Positions 9,265-18,156 are shown, counted from the first letter of the stretch. The stretch is DNA of 64,000 bases from Halalkalibacter suaedae (GCF_017939705.1 NZ_JAGKSQ010000012.1:1-64000); one strand, 5' to 3'. Numbers and translations: made by a program. The notes: generated by a model not told the origin, from the letters alone.

Positions 9265-10389
9265 TTATTCTAATCCCGTAAATTGACTAGCTTCATAGTA
9301 TCCAGAATCAATCAATTCTGCTTTTACGTTCGCTTGATCAACTACGATAACATCCGTTTGTTTTGCATTTACATCGATGCTACCGTTGTTATACGTACCT
9401 GTTGTTTCTGGAGTGTTACCATCAAGGACTTCAATAGCCATACCCATTGCATCTTCAACTAAAGAACGAACATCCTTGAATACAGTCATAGATTGCTTAC
9501 CGTCAATGATGTATTGGATTGAAGCTTGCTCAGCATCTTGACCAGTTACAACATAGCTAGTTACTTCCCCATCTGAAGCAAATACGTCAGCGATTGAACG
9601 AGAAGTACCGTCGTTTGGAGCTAAGATTGCGATGTCACCTTTTAATTCAGCACCTGCAGATGTTAAGTGCGTTTCAGCTTTGTTCTTTGCTTCTGCTGGA
9701 TCCCAGTTCGTTGTTACCTGACCTAAGATTTTACCCATTTCATCACGACTAAGTGTCGCTTTATCTTTTAAAGCTTCTGCTTCGCTAGAGTTAGCGATTA
9801 CAAATGTACCATCAGCAATTTTTGGTTGAAGAACATTCCAAGCACCTTCAAAGAATAAGAATGCGTTGTTATCAGATGCTGCACCAGCGTATAGGTAAAG
9901 TGGAACACCTGTACCTTCTACATTGTCAACTAAATATTGACCTTGTGCTGCACCTACTGCAATACTGTCAAACGTTACATAATAATCTACTGCTTCTGTA
10001 TCAGTGATTAGACGATCATAAGAGATAACTGTAATTCCTTCTTCCTTCGCTGCTTCAACTGCAGAAGCTGCTGCTGGACCATCATGTGGTGCGATGATTA
10101 AAACTTCAATTCCTTTACTAATTAATGTTTCTACGTTTTCTTTTTCTTTCGCAGAAGAACCTTGGCTAAATAGAATTTCAGTTGTGTATTCCGAATCAGA
10201 AAGTGCTGCCTTAAATCTTCCTTCATCTTGAACCCATCTTGGCTCATCCTTTGTCGGTAATACGATACCAACACTTACGCCAGCTCCACCACTACCGCCA
10301 GTGCTATTACTACTGCCACATGCGGCAACAAAAAGTATAGACATAATTCCTACTAATAAGATAGCAATTGATTTAAACCCTTTTTTCAT
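9265..10389 (-). CDS. chvE: Monosaccharide-binding lipoprotein (ChvE-like)
   Basis: 374 residues. Signal peptide with lipobox LFVAACG and lipidated Cys24, then a Gly/Ser linker and a periplasmic-binding-protein type I fold (Peripla_BP_4). The segments VGIVLPTKDEPRWVQD, LIIAPHDG, VISYDRLI and VVTGQDAE are those of the ChvE/XylF multiple-monosaccharide group. It captures an aldose outside the membrane and delivers it to MmsA-MmsB. It has its own promoter with a CcpA site at 10435-10471. It is first in a three-gene operon ending at the terminator near 6430. Confidence 0.9.
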   Translation of the reverse strand: MKKGFKSIAILLVGIMSILFVAACGSSNSTGGSGGAGVSVGIVLPTKDEPRWVQDEGRFKAALSDSEYTTEILFSQGSSAKEKENVETLISKGIEVLIIAPHDGPAAASAVEAAKEEGITVISYDRLITDTEAVDYYVTFDSIAVGAAQGQYLVDNVEGTGVPLYLYAGAASDNNAFLFFEGAWNVLQPKIADGTFVIANSSEAEALKDKATLSRDEMGKILGQVTTNWDPAEAKNKAETHLTSAGAELKGDIAILAPNDGTSRSIADVFASDGEVTSYVVTGQDAEQASIQYIIDGKQSMTVFKDVRSLVEDAMGMAIEVLDGNTPETTGTYNNGSIDVNAKQTDVIVVDQANVKAELIDSGYYEASQFTGLE

Positions 10390-10434
10390 TATGTTTAACC
10401 CCTCTCAAAAATTAATGTAATTGCTTACAAACCT

Positions 10435-10463
10435 AATATATCATCAGGTATAGGGGGTGAAAA
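10435..10463 (-). promoter_or_regulatory. Promoter of the chvE-mmsAB operon
   Basis: Minus strand TTTTCA (10458-10463), a 17-nt spacer and TATATT (10435-10440), about 45 nt upstream of the chvE start. The weak -35 coincides with the cre site and suits an activated promoter, possibly by the YesN-type regulator encoded upstream. Confidence 0.6.
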
Positions 10464-10471
10464 CGTTTTCT
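10458..10471. promoter_or_regulatory. cre site (CcpA operator) at the chvE promoter
   Basis: TGAAAACGTTTTCT matches the catabolite-responsive element consensus TGWAANCGNTNWCA at all defined positions except the last. It overlaps the -35 box, predicting repression when preferred sugars are present. Confidence 0.75.
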
Positions 10472-10545
10472 TATAGCGTTATTTCATTATTGATCTGTAC
10501 TTTTTTAACATGGTTATTTAAAGGGACTTGCATTTAAAAGACCAT

Positions 10546-10580
10546 GAAAAAGGGAGTATGGACTGAAATCCAAACTCCCT
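10546..10580 (-). terminator. Terminator of the sugar-sensor operon
   Basis: AGGGAGT.TGGA and TCCA.ACTCCCT form the stem, with TTTTT following on the minus strand. It isolates the 15693-10632 gene group from the chvE promoter. Confidence 0.88.
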
Positions 10581-10631
10581 AAGCACTTTCCGCTATGATT
10601 TGATTACTAATGAATGACATGACAATCCAAG

Positions 10632-11720
10632 CTAATTATTTTCTAAGTAAATTTCCTCTCTAGTATGGAATTCATCTGCAATAATCGTCTCATCTACATT
10701 AGATTGATCGACAATAATTGGTTTAAGGAGAATCGAAGGAACTTCCATTTTGCCGTTATTTACATTCATGAATCTCCCTATTTCTTCTTCTCTCGCTAGT
10801 GCAATGGCAAGCTCAGCAGCTATCATAGTCAGCTCTTTAATCGGCTTATAAACAGTGAGGGTCTGCGTTCCTTTAAGGATACGTTGAACTGCTGCTAGGT
10901 CTGCGTCTTGTCCTGCAACAGGTATGACCCCAGCAAGCCCACGTTCCTCAAGCACTTCAATTACAGCACCCGCTGTTGCATCATTAGCCGCAATAACCGC
11001 ATCAATCTCGTTATTGTTGGCATCTAAGGCAAGCTCCATATTTTCTTTTGCGTTTACCGGCAACCAGTCTTTTGTCCATTGGTCAAATACAATTGTAATA
11101 TCCCCATTATTGATTAGTGGCTGGAGGACACTGAACACACCCTTCTTAACCATATGGGCATTATTATCCGTTTCAGCACCTCCAATATAGACATATTTTC
11201 CTTTAGGGACAAGGCTAGTGATGGCTTGTGCTTGCAGGACTCCTACTTGTTCATTGTCATAAGATACATACATATCAACTGCTGCATTTTTCACAAGCCG
11301 GTCATAGGATAGAACCTTAATACCCGCAGAATGTGCTTTTTCCACGATAGCTGCTGTTGATTCAGCATTATGCGGAACAATGACGAGTAGGTCGATTCCA
11401 TGGCTGATCATCGTTTCGGCCTGCCAAATTTGTAATGCATCATCCCCATGTGAAGTCATAATTTCTACCTCTGCACCAAGAGCTTCAACCGATTCCTCAA
11501 AATAATCCCTGTCCTTTAACCAACGTTCTTCCGTTAATGTATCCATCGCAAATCCAATTCTGATAGGCTCATCGGGTGATCGCTCTACTTCATTAGATCC
11601 AGTCTCGGTCTGATATTCAGATTCAGCAATTGGTGTCTCACTGTTTTCACATGCATAAAGAAATGTAGTTAATACGAGCAACAGCATTCCTAGATTTAGT
11701 AGAGTAAATAACCGCTTCAT
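10632..11720 (-). CDS. Second sugar-binding lipoprotein (XylF/ChvE-like)
   Basis: 362 residues. Lipobox FLYAC with Cys24, then an acidic linker and a type I periplasmic-binding fold: IRIGFAMDTLTEERWLKDRD, LLVIVPHNAES, VLSYDRLVKNAAVD and VAGQDADLAAVQ parallel the ChvE-like protein downstream, so this is a diverged paralogue. No dedicated permease sits beside it. It follows the response regulator by 34 nt and belongs to the sensor operon, so it may feed the MmsAB transporter with a different specificity or help ligand sensing (inference). TAGGAGGG six bases before ATG 11720 sets the start; a reading frame six codons longer would begin inside that site. Confidence 0.85.
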   Translation of the reverse strand: MKRLFTLLNLGMLLLVLTTFLYACENSETPIAESEYQTETGSNEVERSPDEPIRIGFAMDTLTEERWLKDRDYFEESVEALGAEVEIMTSHGDDALQIWQAETMISHGIDLLVIVPHNAESTAAIVEKAHSAGIKVLSYDRLVKNAAVDMYVSYDNEQVGVLQAQAITSLVPKGKYVYIGGAETDNNAHMVKKGVFSVLQPLINNGDITIVFDQWTKDWLPVNAKENMELALDANNNEIDAVIAANDATAGAVIEVLEERGLAGVIPVAGQDADLAAVQRILKGTQTLTVYKPIKELTMIAAELAIALAREEEIGRFMNVNNGKMEVPSILLKPIIVDQSNVDETIIADEFHTREEIYLENN

Positions 11721-11754
11721 TCGATTCCCTCCTATCATTTGAATGATCTAGGCG

Positions 11755-13281
11755 TTAGTTAGCAAGTAATTTCTTTCGATATTCCGTTGGAGAGGCATGA
11801 CAGATCTTTTTAAATACCTTACTAAAATAGTTCGGATCATGGTAACCAACTTCAAAGGTAATTTCCTTTAAGCTTTTTGCTGGATCACGCATGAGTTTCT
11901 TCGCCTTCTCAATCCGACACTCCGTTAAAAAGTGAATATAATTCACTCCAAGCTGTTCTTTAAAAATCTTACTAATATAAATTGGACTTAAAGCAACCTC
12001 CCTACCTATGGCATCTAATGATATATCCTCATGGGCATGGTCGATAATATATTGTTTAATTTGTTGAACGGTATCTGCTTCAAGTGTAGACTGATGCTCC
12101 TCATGTAGCCTTTGCATTCTTTCTAACAATTGATTTGTTTCGGCCCGTAGCTGTCGATAATCCGTTGATTGAAATGAATACAACGGTATATCAGAATCGA
12201 CTCCCATTTCACTCAAGATACGAGAAGCAATCCAAAACAGTTCCATCACTCGTTGTTGGGTCTGCTGTAGTTTCTTACCCTCTTGCTCAAAGCGGTCAAT
12301 AAGCTCAGTGAAGTTTCGATTGATTTCGTTCCATTCACCATTACGAATATGCTCGAAATATAGCTCTTCATTTTTCTTATTGGTTCGCTCATCAAACCCA
12401 GGTGTAAGTGCAGGTAAATCCTCGTAGAATCGATATCTAGCCGGTATCTTAGTGTCTCCAGTCGCAATGAGAGACTCTTGATAGGACTGTCGAATTTGAT
12501 GTATGGAGCTATATACTTTCCCAATTCCAATAAACCATTCTACATTCTCAGATGACCTTGAAAGTGACAAAATCTCTCTTGATAACAGCGTCGCCTGAGT
12601 CCGAAACGATAAATCTGGCTTCCGAAAGACTACAATAGGAAGCTGACGACCATATAGTGCGCCGACCATACCACTCCCTGTACTACTTACTTTCTCCTTC
12701 ACCGCGGTGTAGCATGATTCAAATCCATCTGGCACAATAAGGCTCATCACAAACTTCTCTTCAGTTGCTTGAATATCGAGCATGTCCATTAATTCTTCCA
12801 AATGGACTTCGTGGACATGATCAAATAACAGCTGAGTAACAACATCCGTTTCAAATAAAGATCTCGCTTTTTCCAATGTATTTTGTTGCTGCCGATTCTC
12901 TTTGCGCTCAGAGATCATTTTAGAAATCACGTTTTCTACTGACTCAACGATCTCCTTAACTCGACTTGGTTTCACTAAATAATCAACAACTCCAAGTCCC
13001 ATCGCGACCTTGGCATAATCAAATGTCGCATAAGCCGTCACTAGGATAAACTTAATATGAGGATGATCTGATTTCATTTTCTCGATTACTTCAAGCCCAG
13101 ATAATCCCGGCATTTGAATATCCATAAAGACTAGGTCCGGTTCAAATTCTGCAGCAACCTCAATCGCAATCCGTCCATTTTTCGCTTGTTGAATCACAAT
13201 ATCCGAGAAATGTTTATCGAGGATCGTTTGTAGACCATCTCTTTCGACTTGTTCATCATCAACGATTAGTATTTTGATCAT
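11755..13281 (-). CDS. Response regulator, YesN type (REC + AraC DNA-binding)
   Basis: 508 residues. The N-terminal receiver domain has DDE acidic residues 8-10, phospho-acceptor Asp54 (VFMDIQMPG) and the conserved Lys in DYLVKPS. A long central linker of about 280 residues is followed by two AraC-type helix-turn-helix motifs (ISLDAIGREVALSPIYISKI and LKEITFEVGYHDPNYFSKVF). It would be phosphorylated by the kinase encoded just upstream, with which it overlaps by 23 nt, and probably activates the chvE-mmsAB operon. AGGAG lies 8 nt before the second ATG (13281), preferred over ATG 13287. Confidence 0.9.
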   Translation of the reverse strand: MIKILIVDDEQVERDGLQTILDKHFSDIVIQQAKNGRIAIEVAAEFEPDLVFMDIQMPGLSGLEVIEKMKSDHPHIKFILVTAYATFDYAKVAMGLGVVDYLVKPSRVKEIVESVENVISKMISERKENRQQQNTLEKARSLFETDVVTQLLFDHVHEVHLEELMDMLDIQATEEKFVMSLIVPDGFESCYTAVKEKVSSTGSGMVGALYGRQLPIVVFRKPDLSFRTQATLLSREILSLSRSSENVEWFIGIGKVYSSIHQIRQSYQESLIATGDTKIPARYRFYEDLPALTPGFDERTNKKNEELYFEHIRNGEWNEINRNFTELIDRFEQEGKKLQQTQQRVMELFWIASRILSEMGVDSDIPLYSFQSTDYRQLRAETNQLLERMQRLHEEHQSTLEADTVQQIKQYIIDHAHEDISLDAIGREVALSPIYISKIFKEQLGVNYIHFLTECRIEKAKKLMRDPAKSLKEITFEVGYHDPNYFSKVFKKICHASPTEYRKKLLAN

Positions 13282-14719
13282 CTTCATTTCTCCTCTCTTT
13301 TAAAAGATGAATAATTACCTTCGTCCCACTTCCTACATTACTCTCAATACTCATTACATCATCACTTCCATTAAAGAGACGGAGACGCTTCATCACATTA
13401 TTTAAGCCAATCCCAGTGGACTGTCTTCCTTCTGTATCTAACTTTTCTAATAAGATTTCTTGTATTTTCTCTTCTGTCATTCCCGGACCATCATCTTCAA
13501 CTTCAACAGTGACCCTATCGCCATCGTCCCTAATTCGAAACCAAATGGTTCCACCATCTTCTAGTGGTTCAACAGCATAGATGACCGCATTTTCAACAAG
13601 CGGCTGCAAGGTTAGTCCCGGAATTTTTATGCCGAGGCAGGATTCATCGATATCTGTATAAAACCTGAGTCTGTCTGTGTATCTTGATTTCTGAATATCA
13701 ATATATTGTTGTAACACATTGACTTCATCATACAGTGACATCGGCTTATCCAAATGTTTTAAGTTATAACGTAACAGACTAGCGACACTAACTAGTAAGT
13801 CACTCGTTTCTTCAGAACCCTCCATATACGCCTTTTTTGAAAGGGTATTTAGTGTATTAAACAAAAAATGTGGATTGATTTGGCTCTGTAGATTACGTAA
13901 TTGGCTTTCTTTCAATAGAAGCTTGTTTTGCTGTAGCTCTTTTTCTAGCTGAGCTTTATGATGGATTTCCGATATCAGATTATTAATACTTACCCTCATA
14001 CGCTCAAAGGTCATTGCTAGGAAAGCAATTTCATCCTTTGATTCCACTTCGACTTTCAAATCAAAACGCCCTCTTGACAGTGCATTCGCTGCAGATGTTA
14101 GCTTCTCAACTGGTTTTGTAATCCGCTGAGAGAACCAATACGTAAAGAGTAAAAGGACCAATATAATTGAAAGCAGGAGCCAGATTCCAAGCTGCTTAAG
14201 CTCTTCAGACTGATTAATAATCCCTCTATAGAAGACATCATATGTCCGTAGCTCTAGATCAATTAGTGTAAGTGTCATTTCAGATATATAGTTAGAGACA
14301 TGCGTCGCTTCTCTAAATGCACTCATTGAATATTCCGTTTCGGCTTCAGATTGAAAAAATAAAGAACGATCAACGGTTTCAATAAGGCTATCTATCAAGT
14401 TAACATAATTAGTTAGAGCTAATTCATTTTCTACATTCTTGAACTCAATAACTTCATTCTTCATTGTTTCAATTTCTTTTTTGTTTTGATTAATCAGTTC
14501 ATAGTTAGCGGCAGAGGGACTAAGTATATAATTGTTTAATGAGGTGACCGTTTGTTGGCTGACACTCGTAATTTCATTCATAACCAAATACCGCTCAAGA
14601 ATATTGTTATATTGGTCAAGCATTTTTTGATTGTAGTAAATCAAAGAAATCCAGCTTGCTGTCATAATTAAGAGAACAATTAATGCTAGACCCCAAATTT
14701 TCTTCTGTAGGCTATTCAT
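13259..14719 (-). CDS. Sensor histidine kinase, LytS/YesM type
   Basis: 486 residues. Membrane helices near residues 8-28 and 177-196 flank an extracytoplasmic helical region. A HAMP domain (about 195-248) leads to the His_kinase domain (PF06580) with the motif INPHFLFNTLN and phospho-acceptor His284. A C-terminal HATPase_c domain shows the N box (LVENAVIYAVE) and GPGM. Its start overlaps the stop of the membrane-anchored sugar-binding protein (ATGA), which indicates translational coupling and a sensor complex. The arrangement resembles the XylFII-LytS-YesN xylose sensor described in Clostridium beijerinckii. Confidence 0.9.
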   Translation of the reverse strand: MNSLQKKIWGLALIVLLIMTASWISLIYYNQKMLDQYNNILERYLVMNEITSVSQQTVTSLNNYILSPSAANYELINQNKKEIETMKNEVIEFKNVENELALTNYVNLIDSLIETVDRSLFFQSEAETEYSMSAFREATHVSNYISEMTLTLIDLELRTYDVFYRGIINQSEELKQLGIWLLLSIILVLLLFTYWFSQRITKPVEKLTSAANALSRGRFDLKVEVESKDEIAFLAMTFERMRVSINNLISEIHHKAQLEKELQQNKLLLKESQLRNLQSQINPHFLFNTLNTLSKKAYMEGSEETSDLLVSVASLLRYNLKHLDKPMSLYDEVNVLQQYIDIQKSRYTDRLRFYTDIDESCLGIKIPGLTLQPLVENAVIYAVEPLEDGGTIWFRIRDDGDRVTVEVEDDGPGMTEEKIQEILLEKLDTEGRQSTGIGLNNVMKRLRLFNGSDDVMSIESNVGSGTKVIIHLLKERRNEDDQNTNR

Positions 14720-15693
14720 TCTACGTTCACCTGTTTCACCATTTGCACCTCGGTAAGATAGCCATCTAAATTTAGTGGCAAAACCTCTTCATTTAAATAA
14801 TCCATCATTAATTCCACACTTAGTTTTCCCATCAATGAAGGAGATTGTTCAATCATTCCATCTATTTTCCCTTGCTCGAGCAAAGTAAGTGACGCAGGAT
14901 CATCATCAAAGGAATAGATATAATACCCTTCCACCTGTGAGCGTCTTTCAATTTCCTCTATTAGATCATCAGTAAATTTGGCATTTACTGTAATAAAGGC
15001 ATCAATACCTGGCATCCGGTTCATTAAATCCTTCGTTGTAGTAATCACCTGTTCACGTCGATCGCCCGTTTCGGCTTCAATCATTTTAATACCTGGATAT
15101 TCAGCAAGATATTCTCGAATTCCCTTTAATCGCTGTATCTGGTAATATTCCTGTCTCTTATCAAGCATGAGGACGACCTCGCCCTCTTCTCCCATATCCT
15201 GAACGAGCTGTTTGGCAATCATCCTACCAGCCAAATGTTGATTAGAACCTACATATGTTCTACGCAAACTCTCTGCCATTGGTATATCATTAGCTACGGT
15301 AATGACCGGCACCCCGTAAGAAGAGGCTTTTACCTTTGTTAATTCCTTGAATTCATCTGTATCTAACCCTTGAACGATGATCCCATCAACTTTGGAATAA
15401 ATTGCGATTTCAATTTGCTTAAGAAAATCATCCTGATTGTTTCCGTAGCTCCCCCATATTTCGAGCCTTGCCCCGTCATCTTCAGCCTGCTTCATTGCAC
15501 CAGCACTTACCTGATCCCAAAAGGGCGTGTCCAGCTCTTGAGTGATCAAGACAATTCGATTATCAATTAACTCTTCATCCGACGCCTCTGGCAACTGCCA
15601 TCCCGGATCAAACACATTTAAAACCGACTTTAATGTAAGATAAAATAGAAACATACATATGATAGCGGTTACAACAGTAACGATCTTTTTCAT
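14716..15693 (-). CDS. Membrane-anchored sugar-binding sensor protein (XylFII-like)
   Basis: 325 residues. An N-terminal hydrophobic segment (residues 4-24) without lipobox or obvious cleavage site looks like a signal anchor. It is followed by a type I sugar-binding fold (Peripla_BP_4): IVLITQELDTPFWDQVSAGA, VDGIIVQGLD, VPVITVANDIP and RTYVGSNQHLAGRM. In the XylFII-LytS paradigm such a protein binds the sugar outside the cell and switches the partner kinase. First gene of a four-gene operon (sensor, kinase, regulator, lipoprotein). AAGGAG lies 9 nt before the ATG. The ligand cannot be read from sequence. Confidence 0.82.
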   Translation of the reverse strand: MKKIVTVVTAIICMFLFYLTLKSVLNVFDPGWQLPEASDEELIDNRIVLITQELDTPFWDQVSAGAMKQAEDDGARLEIWGSYGNNQDDFLKQIEIAIYSKVDGIIVQGLDTDEFKELTKVKASSYGVPVITVANDIPMAESLRRTYVGSNQHLAGRMIAKQLVQDMGEEGEVVLMLDKRQEYYQIQRLKGIREYLAEYPGIKMIEAETGDRREQVITTTKDLMNRMPGIDAFITVNAKFTDDLIEEIERRSQVEGYYIYSFDDDPASLTLLEQGKIDGMIEQSPSLMGKLSVELMMDYLNEEVLPLNLDGYLTEVQMVKQVNVE

Positions 15694-15726
15694 GAAAAGT
15701 AACTCCTTACGTTAAGACTAATTTTC

Positions 15727-15735
15727 ATTATAACA
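15727..15735 (-). promoter_or_regulatory. Extended -10 promoter of the sensor operon
   Basis: Minus strand reads TGTTATAAT, a perfect extended -10. No good -35 is visible 17 nt upstream. It lies about 35 nt upstream of the sensor gene start. Confidence 0.5.
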
Positions 15736-15897
15736 GGCTATTAACATCAGCCATAATGAAAAATACAATAAAATTAAATTGTTAGTAACCCAAATGAGAA
15801 CGAACTACCCAAACAACTATATTATATGAACTTACTTATGAACTCTATTAATTAGTATATTATTGTTAAAATCGGTCACTTCAAGATTTCTTATTAA

Positions 15898-15943
15898 ATA
15901 CAAAATAGGCTTGTCGCCATTTCTGGTTCGACAAGCCTATTTT
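15898..15943 (-). terminator. Terminator at the end of rsbX (sigB operon)
   Basis: Perfect 15-bp arms (15902-15916 and 15929-15943, core AATAGGCTTGTCG) with a 12-nt loop. The rsbX stop codon is inside the stem and the A/T-rich arm provides the U-tract. Confidence 0.85.
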
Positions 15944-16536
15944 AATTTACCTAGCAATGCGGTCACATCATCTCTCGCATGCTCAATTTTCTCTTCTAGT
16001 ATCTCACTTGCTTGTTCTGGAAATCTAATGGTTAGCAGCTCTTTCTTATTTAAGGGTGATTCAATCCCATCCGAATAAATAAAGAACACAGTCCCACTTT
16101 CGTAAGGAACACGATTACTAGTTAGACGCTGCTTCCTACCTGATAAATACCCTCTAGCTGGCATCGGTTGAAAGATTTGTCCATTTGGGGAGCACATCAA
16201 AAAGCCAATATTTCCGAAATTACAGTAAGTAATCTCTTTTTTTACGTAATGTATTTTAACAATCGTAATAACTGCCCCTCTTTTATTTACAAGAGCATCA
16301 TTACAAGCAGAGGCCATTTCTTCTACTGGTTTAGCGTGCATTGATTGAATTGTATCTATAACTATATTAGCTGATTGCTTGGCCCCTTCTCCACTACCTA
16401 AACCATCTGCAACAACACATAATGTATATTCATCTGTGTGAATAACTTCATTCGCATCACCACAACACCGATTCCCAGGCTTGGCCCGTTCAATTGCAAC
16501 GATTTCCGTTTTTCCATCATCATAATGCTTAATCAT
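15937..16536 (-). CDS. rsbX: RsbX, PP2C-type phosphatase of the stressosome
   Basis: 199 residues, a compact PP2C/SpoIIE-like phosphatase: VVADGLGSGEGAKQSAN near residue 35 and FFIYSDGIESP near residue 150 carry the metal-binding Asp residues. In B. subtilis RsbX dephosphorylates RsbS and RsbR and resets the stressosome after stress. Last gene of the rsbR-rsbX operon; its start overlaps the sigB stop by one base, as expected of a coupled operon. Confidence 0.93.
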   Translation of the reverse strand: MIKHYDDGKTEIVAIERAKPGNRCCGDANEVIHTDEYTLCVVADGLGSGEGAKQSANIVIDTIQSMHAKPVEEMASACNDALVNKRGAVITIVKIHYVKKEITYCNFGNIGFLMCSPNGQIFQPMPARGYLSGRKQRLTSNRVPYESGTVFFIYSDGIESPLNKKELLTIRFPEQASEILEEKIEHARDDVTALLGKLK

Positions 16537-17321
16537 TAAAGGATCTCCGAGGGTTCAATATTAATATTTTTTCTTAATTTCTCTAATGCCTTTCGTTGTA
16601 AACGAGAGACGTGCATTTGAGAGATTCCGAGCTTATCACCGGTTTCTTTTTGACTGTAGTTATCAAAATAGGTGTAATAAAGAATTTGCTTCTCTCGCTC
16701 ATCCAAAACGCGAAAAGCCTTTTCTAATAGTAGCTGCTTATCCGCCATATCATAACCAGCGTCATCATCCCCGACAAGATCGAGAAGCGTAACCTCTCCA
16801 CCCTCTTGATCAGCTTCAAGGGATCGATCCACCGATAATGCTTGATAGCTCTTACTCATTTCTAGCGTCTCAAGCACTTCCTCTTCAGTAACTTCTAATT
16901 TCTCAGCAATTTCATGAACAAGCGGTGAACGTTGGTATTCTGTCGTTAGCTCTTCTACTGTTTTCTTTATTTTGGGACCTAGCTCCTTAATACGGCGAGG
17001 CACATGAACACTCCAAGTTTTATCGCGAATAAATCTTTTTATTTCGCCGACAATTGTCGGGACAGCAAAGGATTCAAAGCTCCGACCAAACTCTCCATCG
17101 AAACGATCCATCGCAGCTAACAAACCAACCATCCCCACTTGGAATAGATCCTCGTCATAGTCACGACCTTTTGAAAATTTTCGTGATAAGGATCTTACCA
17201 GCGCCTCGTAATGTTTAACAATTTTTAATTGGACATCACTGTCACCATTTTTTTGGTACTGACTAATCCATTCGTATACTTCTTCATTGTTTCGGCTGTG
17301 CTGTAGTGATTCGGTCGACAT
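16536..17321 (-). CDS. sigB: General stress sigma factor SigB
   Basis: 261 residues, an alternative sigma-70 factor with regions 2, 3 and 4: KGRDYDEDLFQVGMVGLLAA (region 2), HVPRRIKELGPKIK (region 3) and YTYFDNYSQKETGDKLGISQ with SRLQRKALEKL (region 4 helix-turn-helix). It directs the general stress regulon. It is held by anti-sigma factor RsbW, whose gene overlaps its start by 38 nt. ATG at 17321 is preferred because GGTGGAG lies just upstream; a frame extending to 17336 lacks a usable site. Confidence 0.96.
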   Translation of the reverse strand: MSTESLQHSRNNEEVYEWISQYQKNGDSDVQLKIVKHYEALVRSLSRKFSKGRDYDEDLFQVGMVGLLAAMDRFDGEFGRSFESFAVPTIVGEIKRFIRDKTWSVHVPRRIKELGPKIKKTVEELTTEYQRSPLVHEIAEKLEVTEEEVLETLEMSKSYQALSVDRSLEADQEGGEVTLLDLVGDDDAGYDMADKQLLLEKAFRVLDEREKQILYYTYFDNYSQKETGDKLGISQMHVSRLQRKALEKLRKNINIEPSEIL

Positions 17322-17769
17322 GATGCTCCACCTCATCTCCGCGTAGGAACTTTGTCATCATTAAGACAATCCCGGATTCATCGTTAATTTCTACTTTATC
17401 CATCAATGTACTAATCAGAAATAAACCAAGTCCACCTTCTTTCAAGTCAACAATAGGCTTATTTGAATCAATAGGTCCTAGATTATTTCGGATTGTATCT
17501 ACATCGAAGCTCTGTCCACGGTCAGCAATAATGATTTCCATTCGATCCTCATATAAAAAGAAAGATACATTCATTGTTCCTTCATCTTGATAAGCGTGAT
17601 TCACAACGTTGGTACATGCTTCTGCAACCGCAATCTTCATGTCTTCAATATCATCATAGGAAAACCCAATACGATTGGCGATTCCAGAAACAGTCAAACG
17701 AACAACCCCGACATACTCTGGCTTGGCAGGAATAGACATTTGTATGTGATCAAACTCTTGCTGACTCAT
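17284..17769 (-). CDS. rsbW: Anti-sigma-B factor and serine kinase RsbW
   Basis: 161 residues, GHKL ATPase fold: KIAVAEACTNVVNHAY (N box), IIIADRGQSFD (G1) and EGGLGLFLI (G2). It binds SigB in unstressed cells and phosphorylates RsbV. The start codon overlaps the rsbV stop (ATGA), and its end overlaps sigB, so all three are translationally coupled. Confidence 0.95.
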   Translation of the reverse strand: MSQQEFDHIQMSIPAKPEYVGVVRLTVSGIANRIGFSYDDIEDMKIAVAEACTNVVNHAYQDEGTMNVSFFLYEDRMEIIIADRGQSFDVDTIRNNLGPIDSNKPIVDLKEGGLGLFLISTLMDKVEINDESGIVLMMTKFLRGDEVEHHVDRITTAQPKQ

Positions 17770-18095
17770 GCTAGACCCTCTCCTTTTTTCTCGATTGTAA
17801 TCACTTCATCTAATCCTGTTATCGTAAATAGTCGTTCAACGCGCTCAGACATACCTACAAGCATTAATCTGCCCTTATGTGCATGCATTGCCTTGAACAC
17901 TCCTATAAAGATACCAAGACCAGTACTATCTATATATTGCACATCAGACAAGTCAACAGTCACATCTTCGTCAACTTGTTCTGCTAAAGGTAATAACGAC
18001 TCTCTTAATTGTGGTGCAGTATATGCATCAATCTCTCCCGATAAGTAGACAAAATGACCATCTTCCATTTTCTCGTAACGTATTGATAAGTTCAC
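17766..18095 (-). CDS. rsbV: Anti-anti-sigma factor RsbV
   Basis: 109 residues, STAS domain. DVQYIDSTGLGIF carries the serine phosphorylated by RsbW (Ser57). Dephosphorylated RsbV binds RsbW and frees SigB. The start is GTG at 18095. A sigma-B promoter lies directly upstream at 18131-18156, so rsbV, rsbW, sigB and rsbX can be amplified on their own. Confidence 0.95.
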   Translation of the reverse strand: MNLSIRYEKMEDGHFVYLSGEIDAYTAPQLRESLLPLAEQVDEDVTVDLSDVQYIDSTGLGIFIGVFKAMHAHKGRLMLVGMSERVERLFTITGLDEVITIEKKGEGLA

Positions 18096-18130
18096 GCTTC
18101 ATCCCTACTTTCTTGATCATTACTATTTAT

Positions 18131-18156
18131 ATACCACCAACATACTGTTTCTAAAC
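18131..18156 (-). promoter_or_regulatory. Sigma-B promoter of rsbVW-sigB-rsbX
   Basis: Minus strand GTTTAG (18151-18156), 14-nt spacer, TGGTAT (18131-18136), matching the sigma-B consensus GTTTAA-N12-15-GGGTAT. The -35 overlaps the rsbU stop codon; the -10 is about 35 nt before the rsbV start. It stands where B. subtilis has its autoregulatory promoter. Confidence 0.85.
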
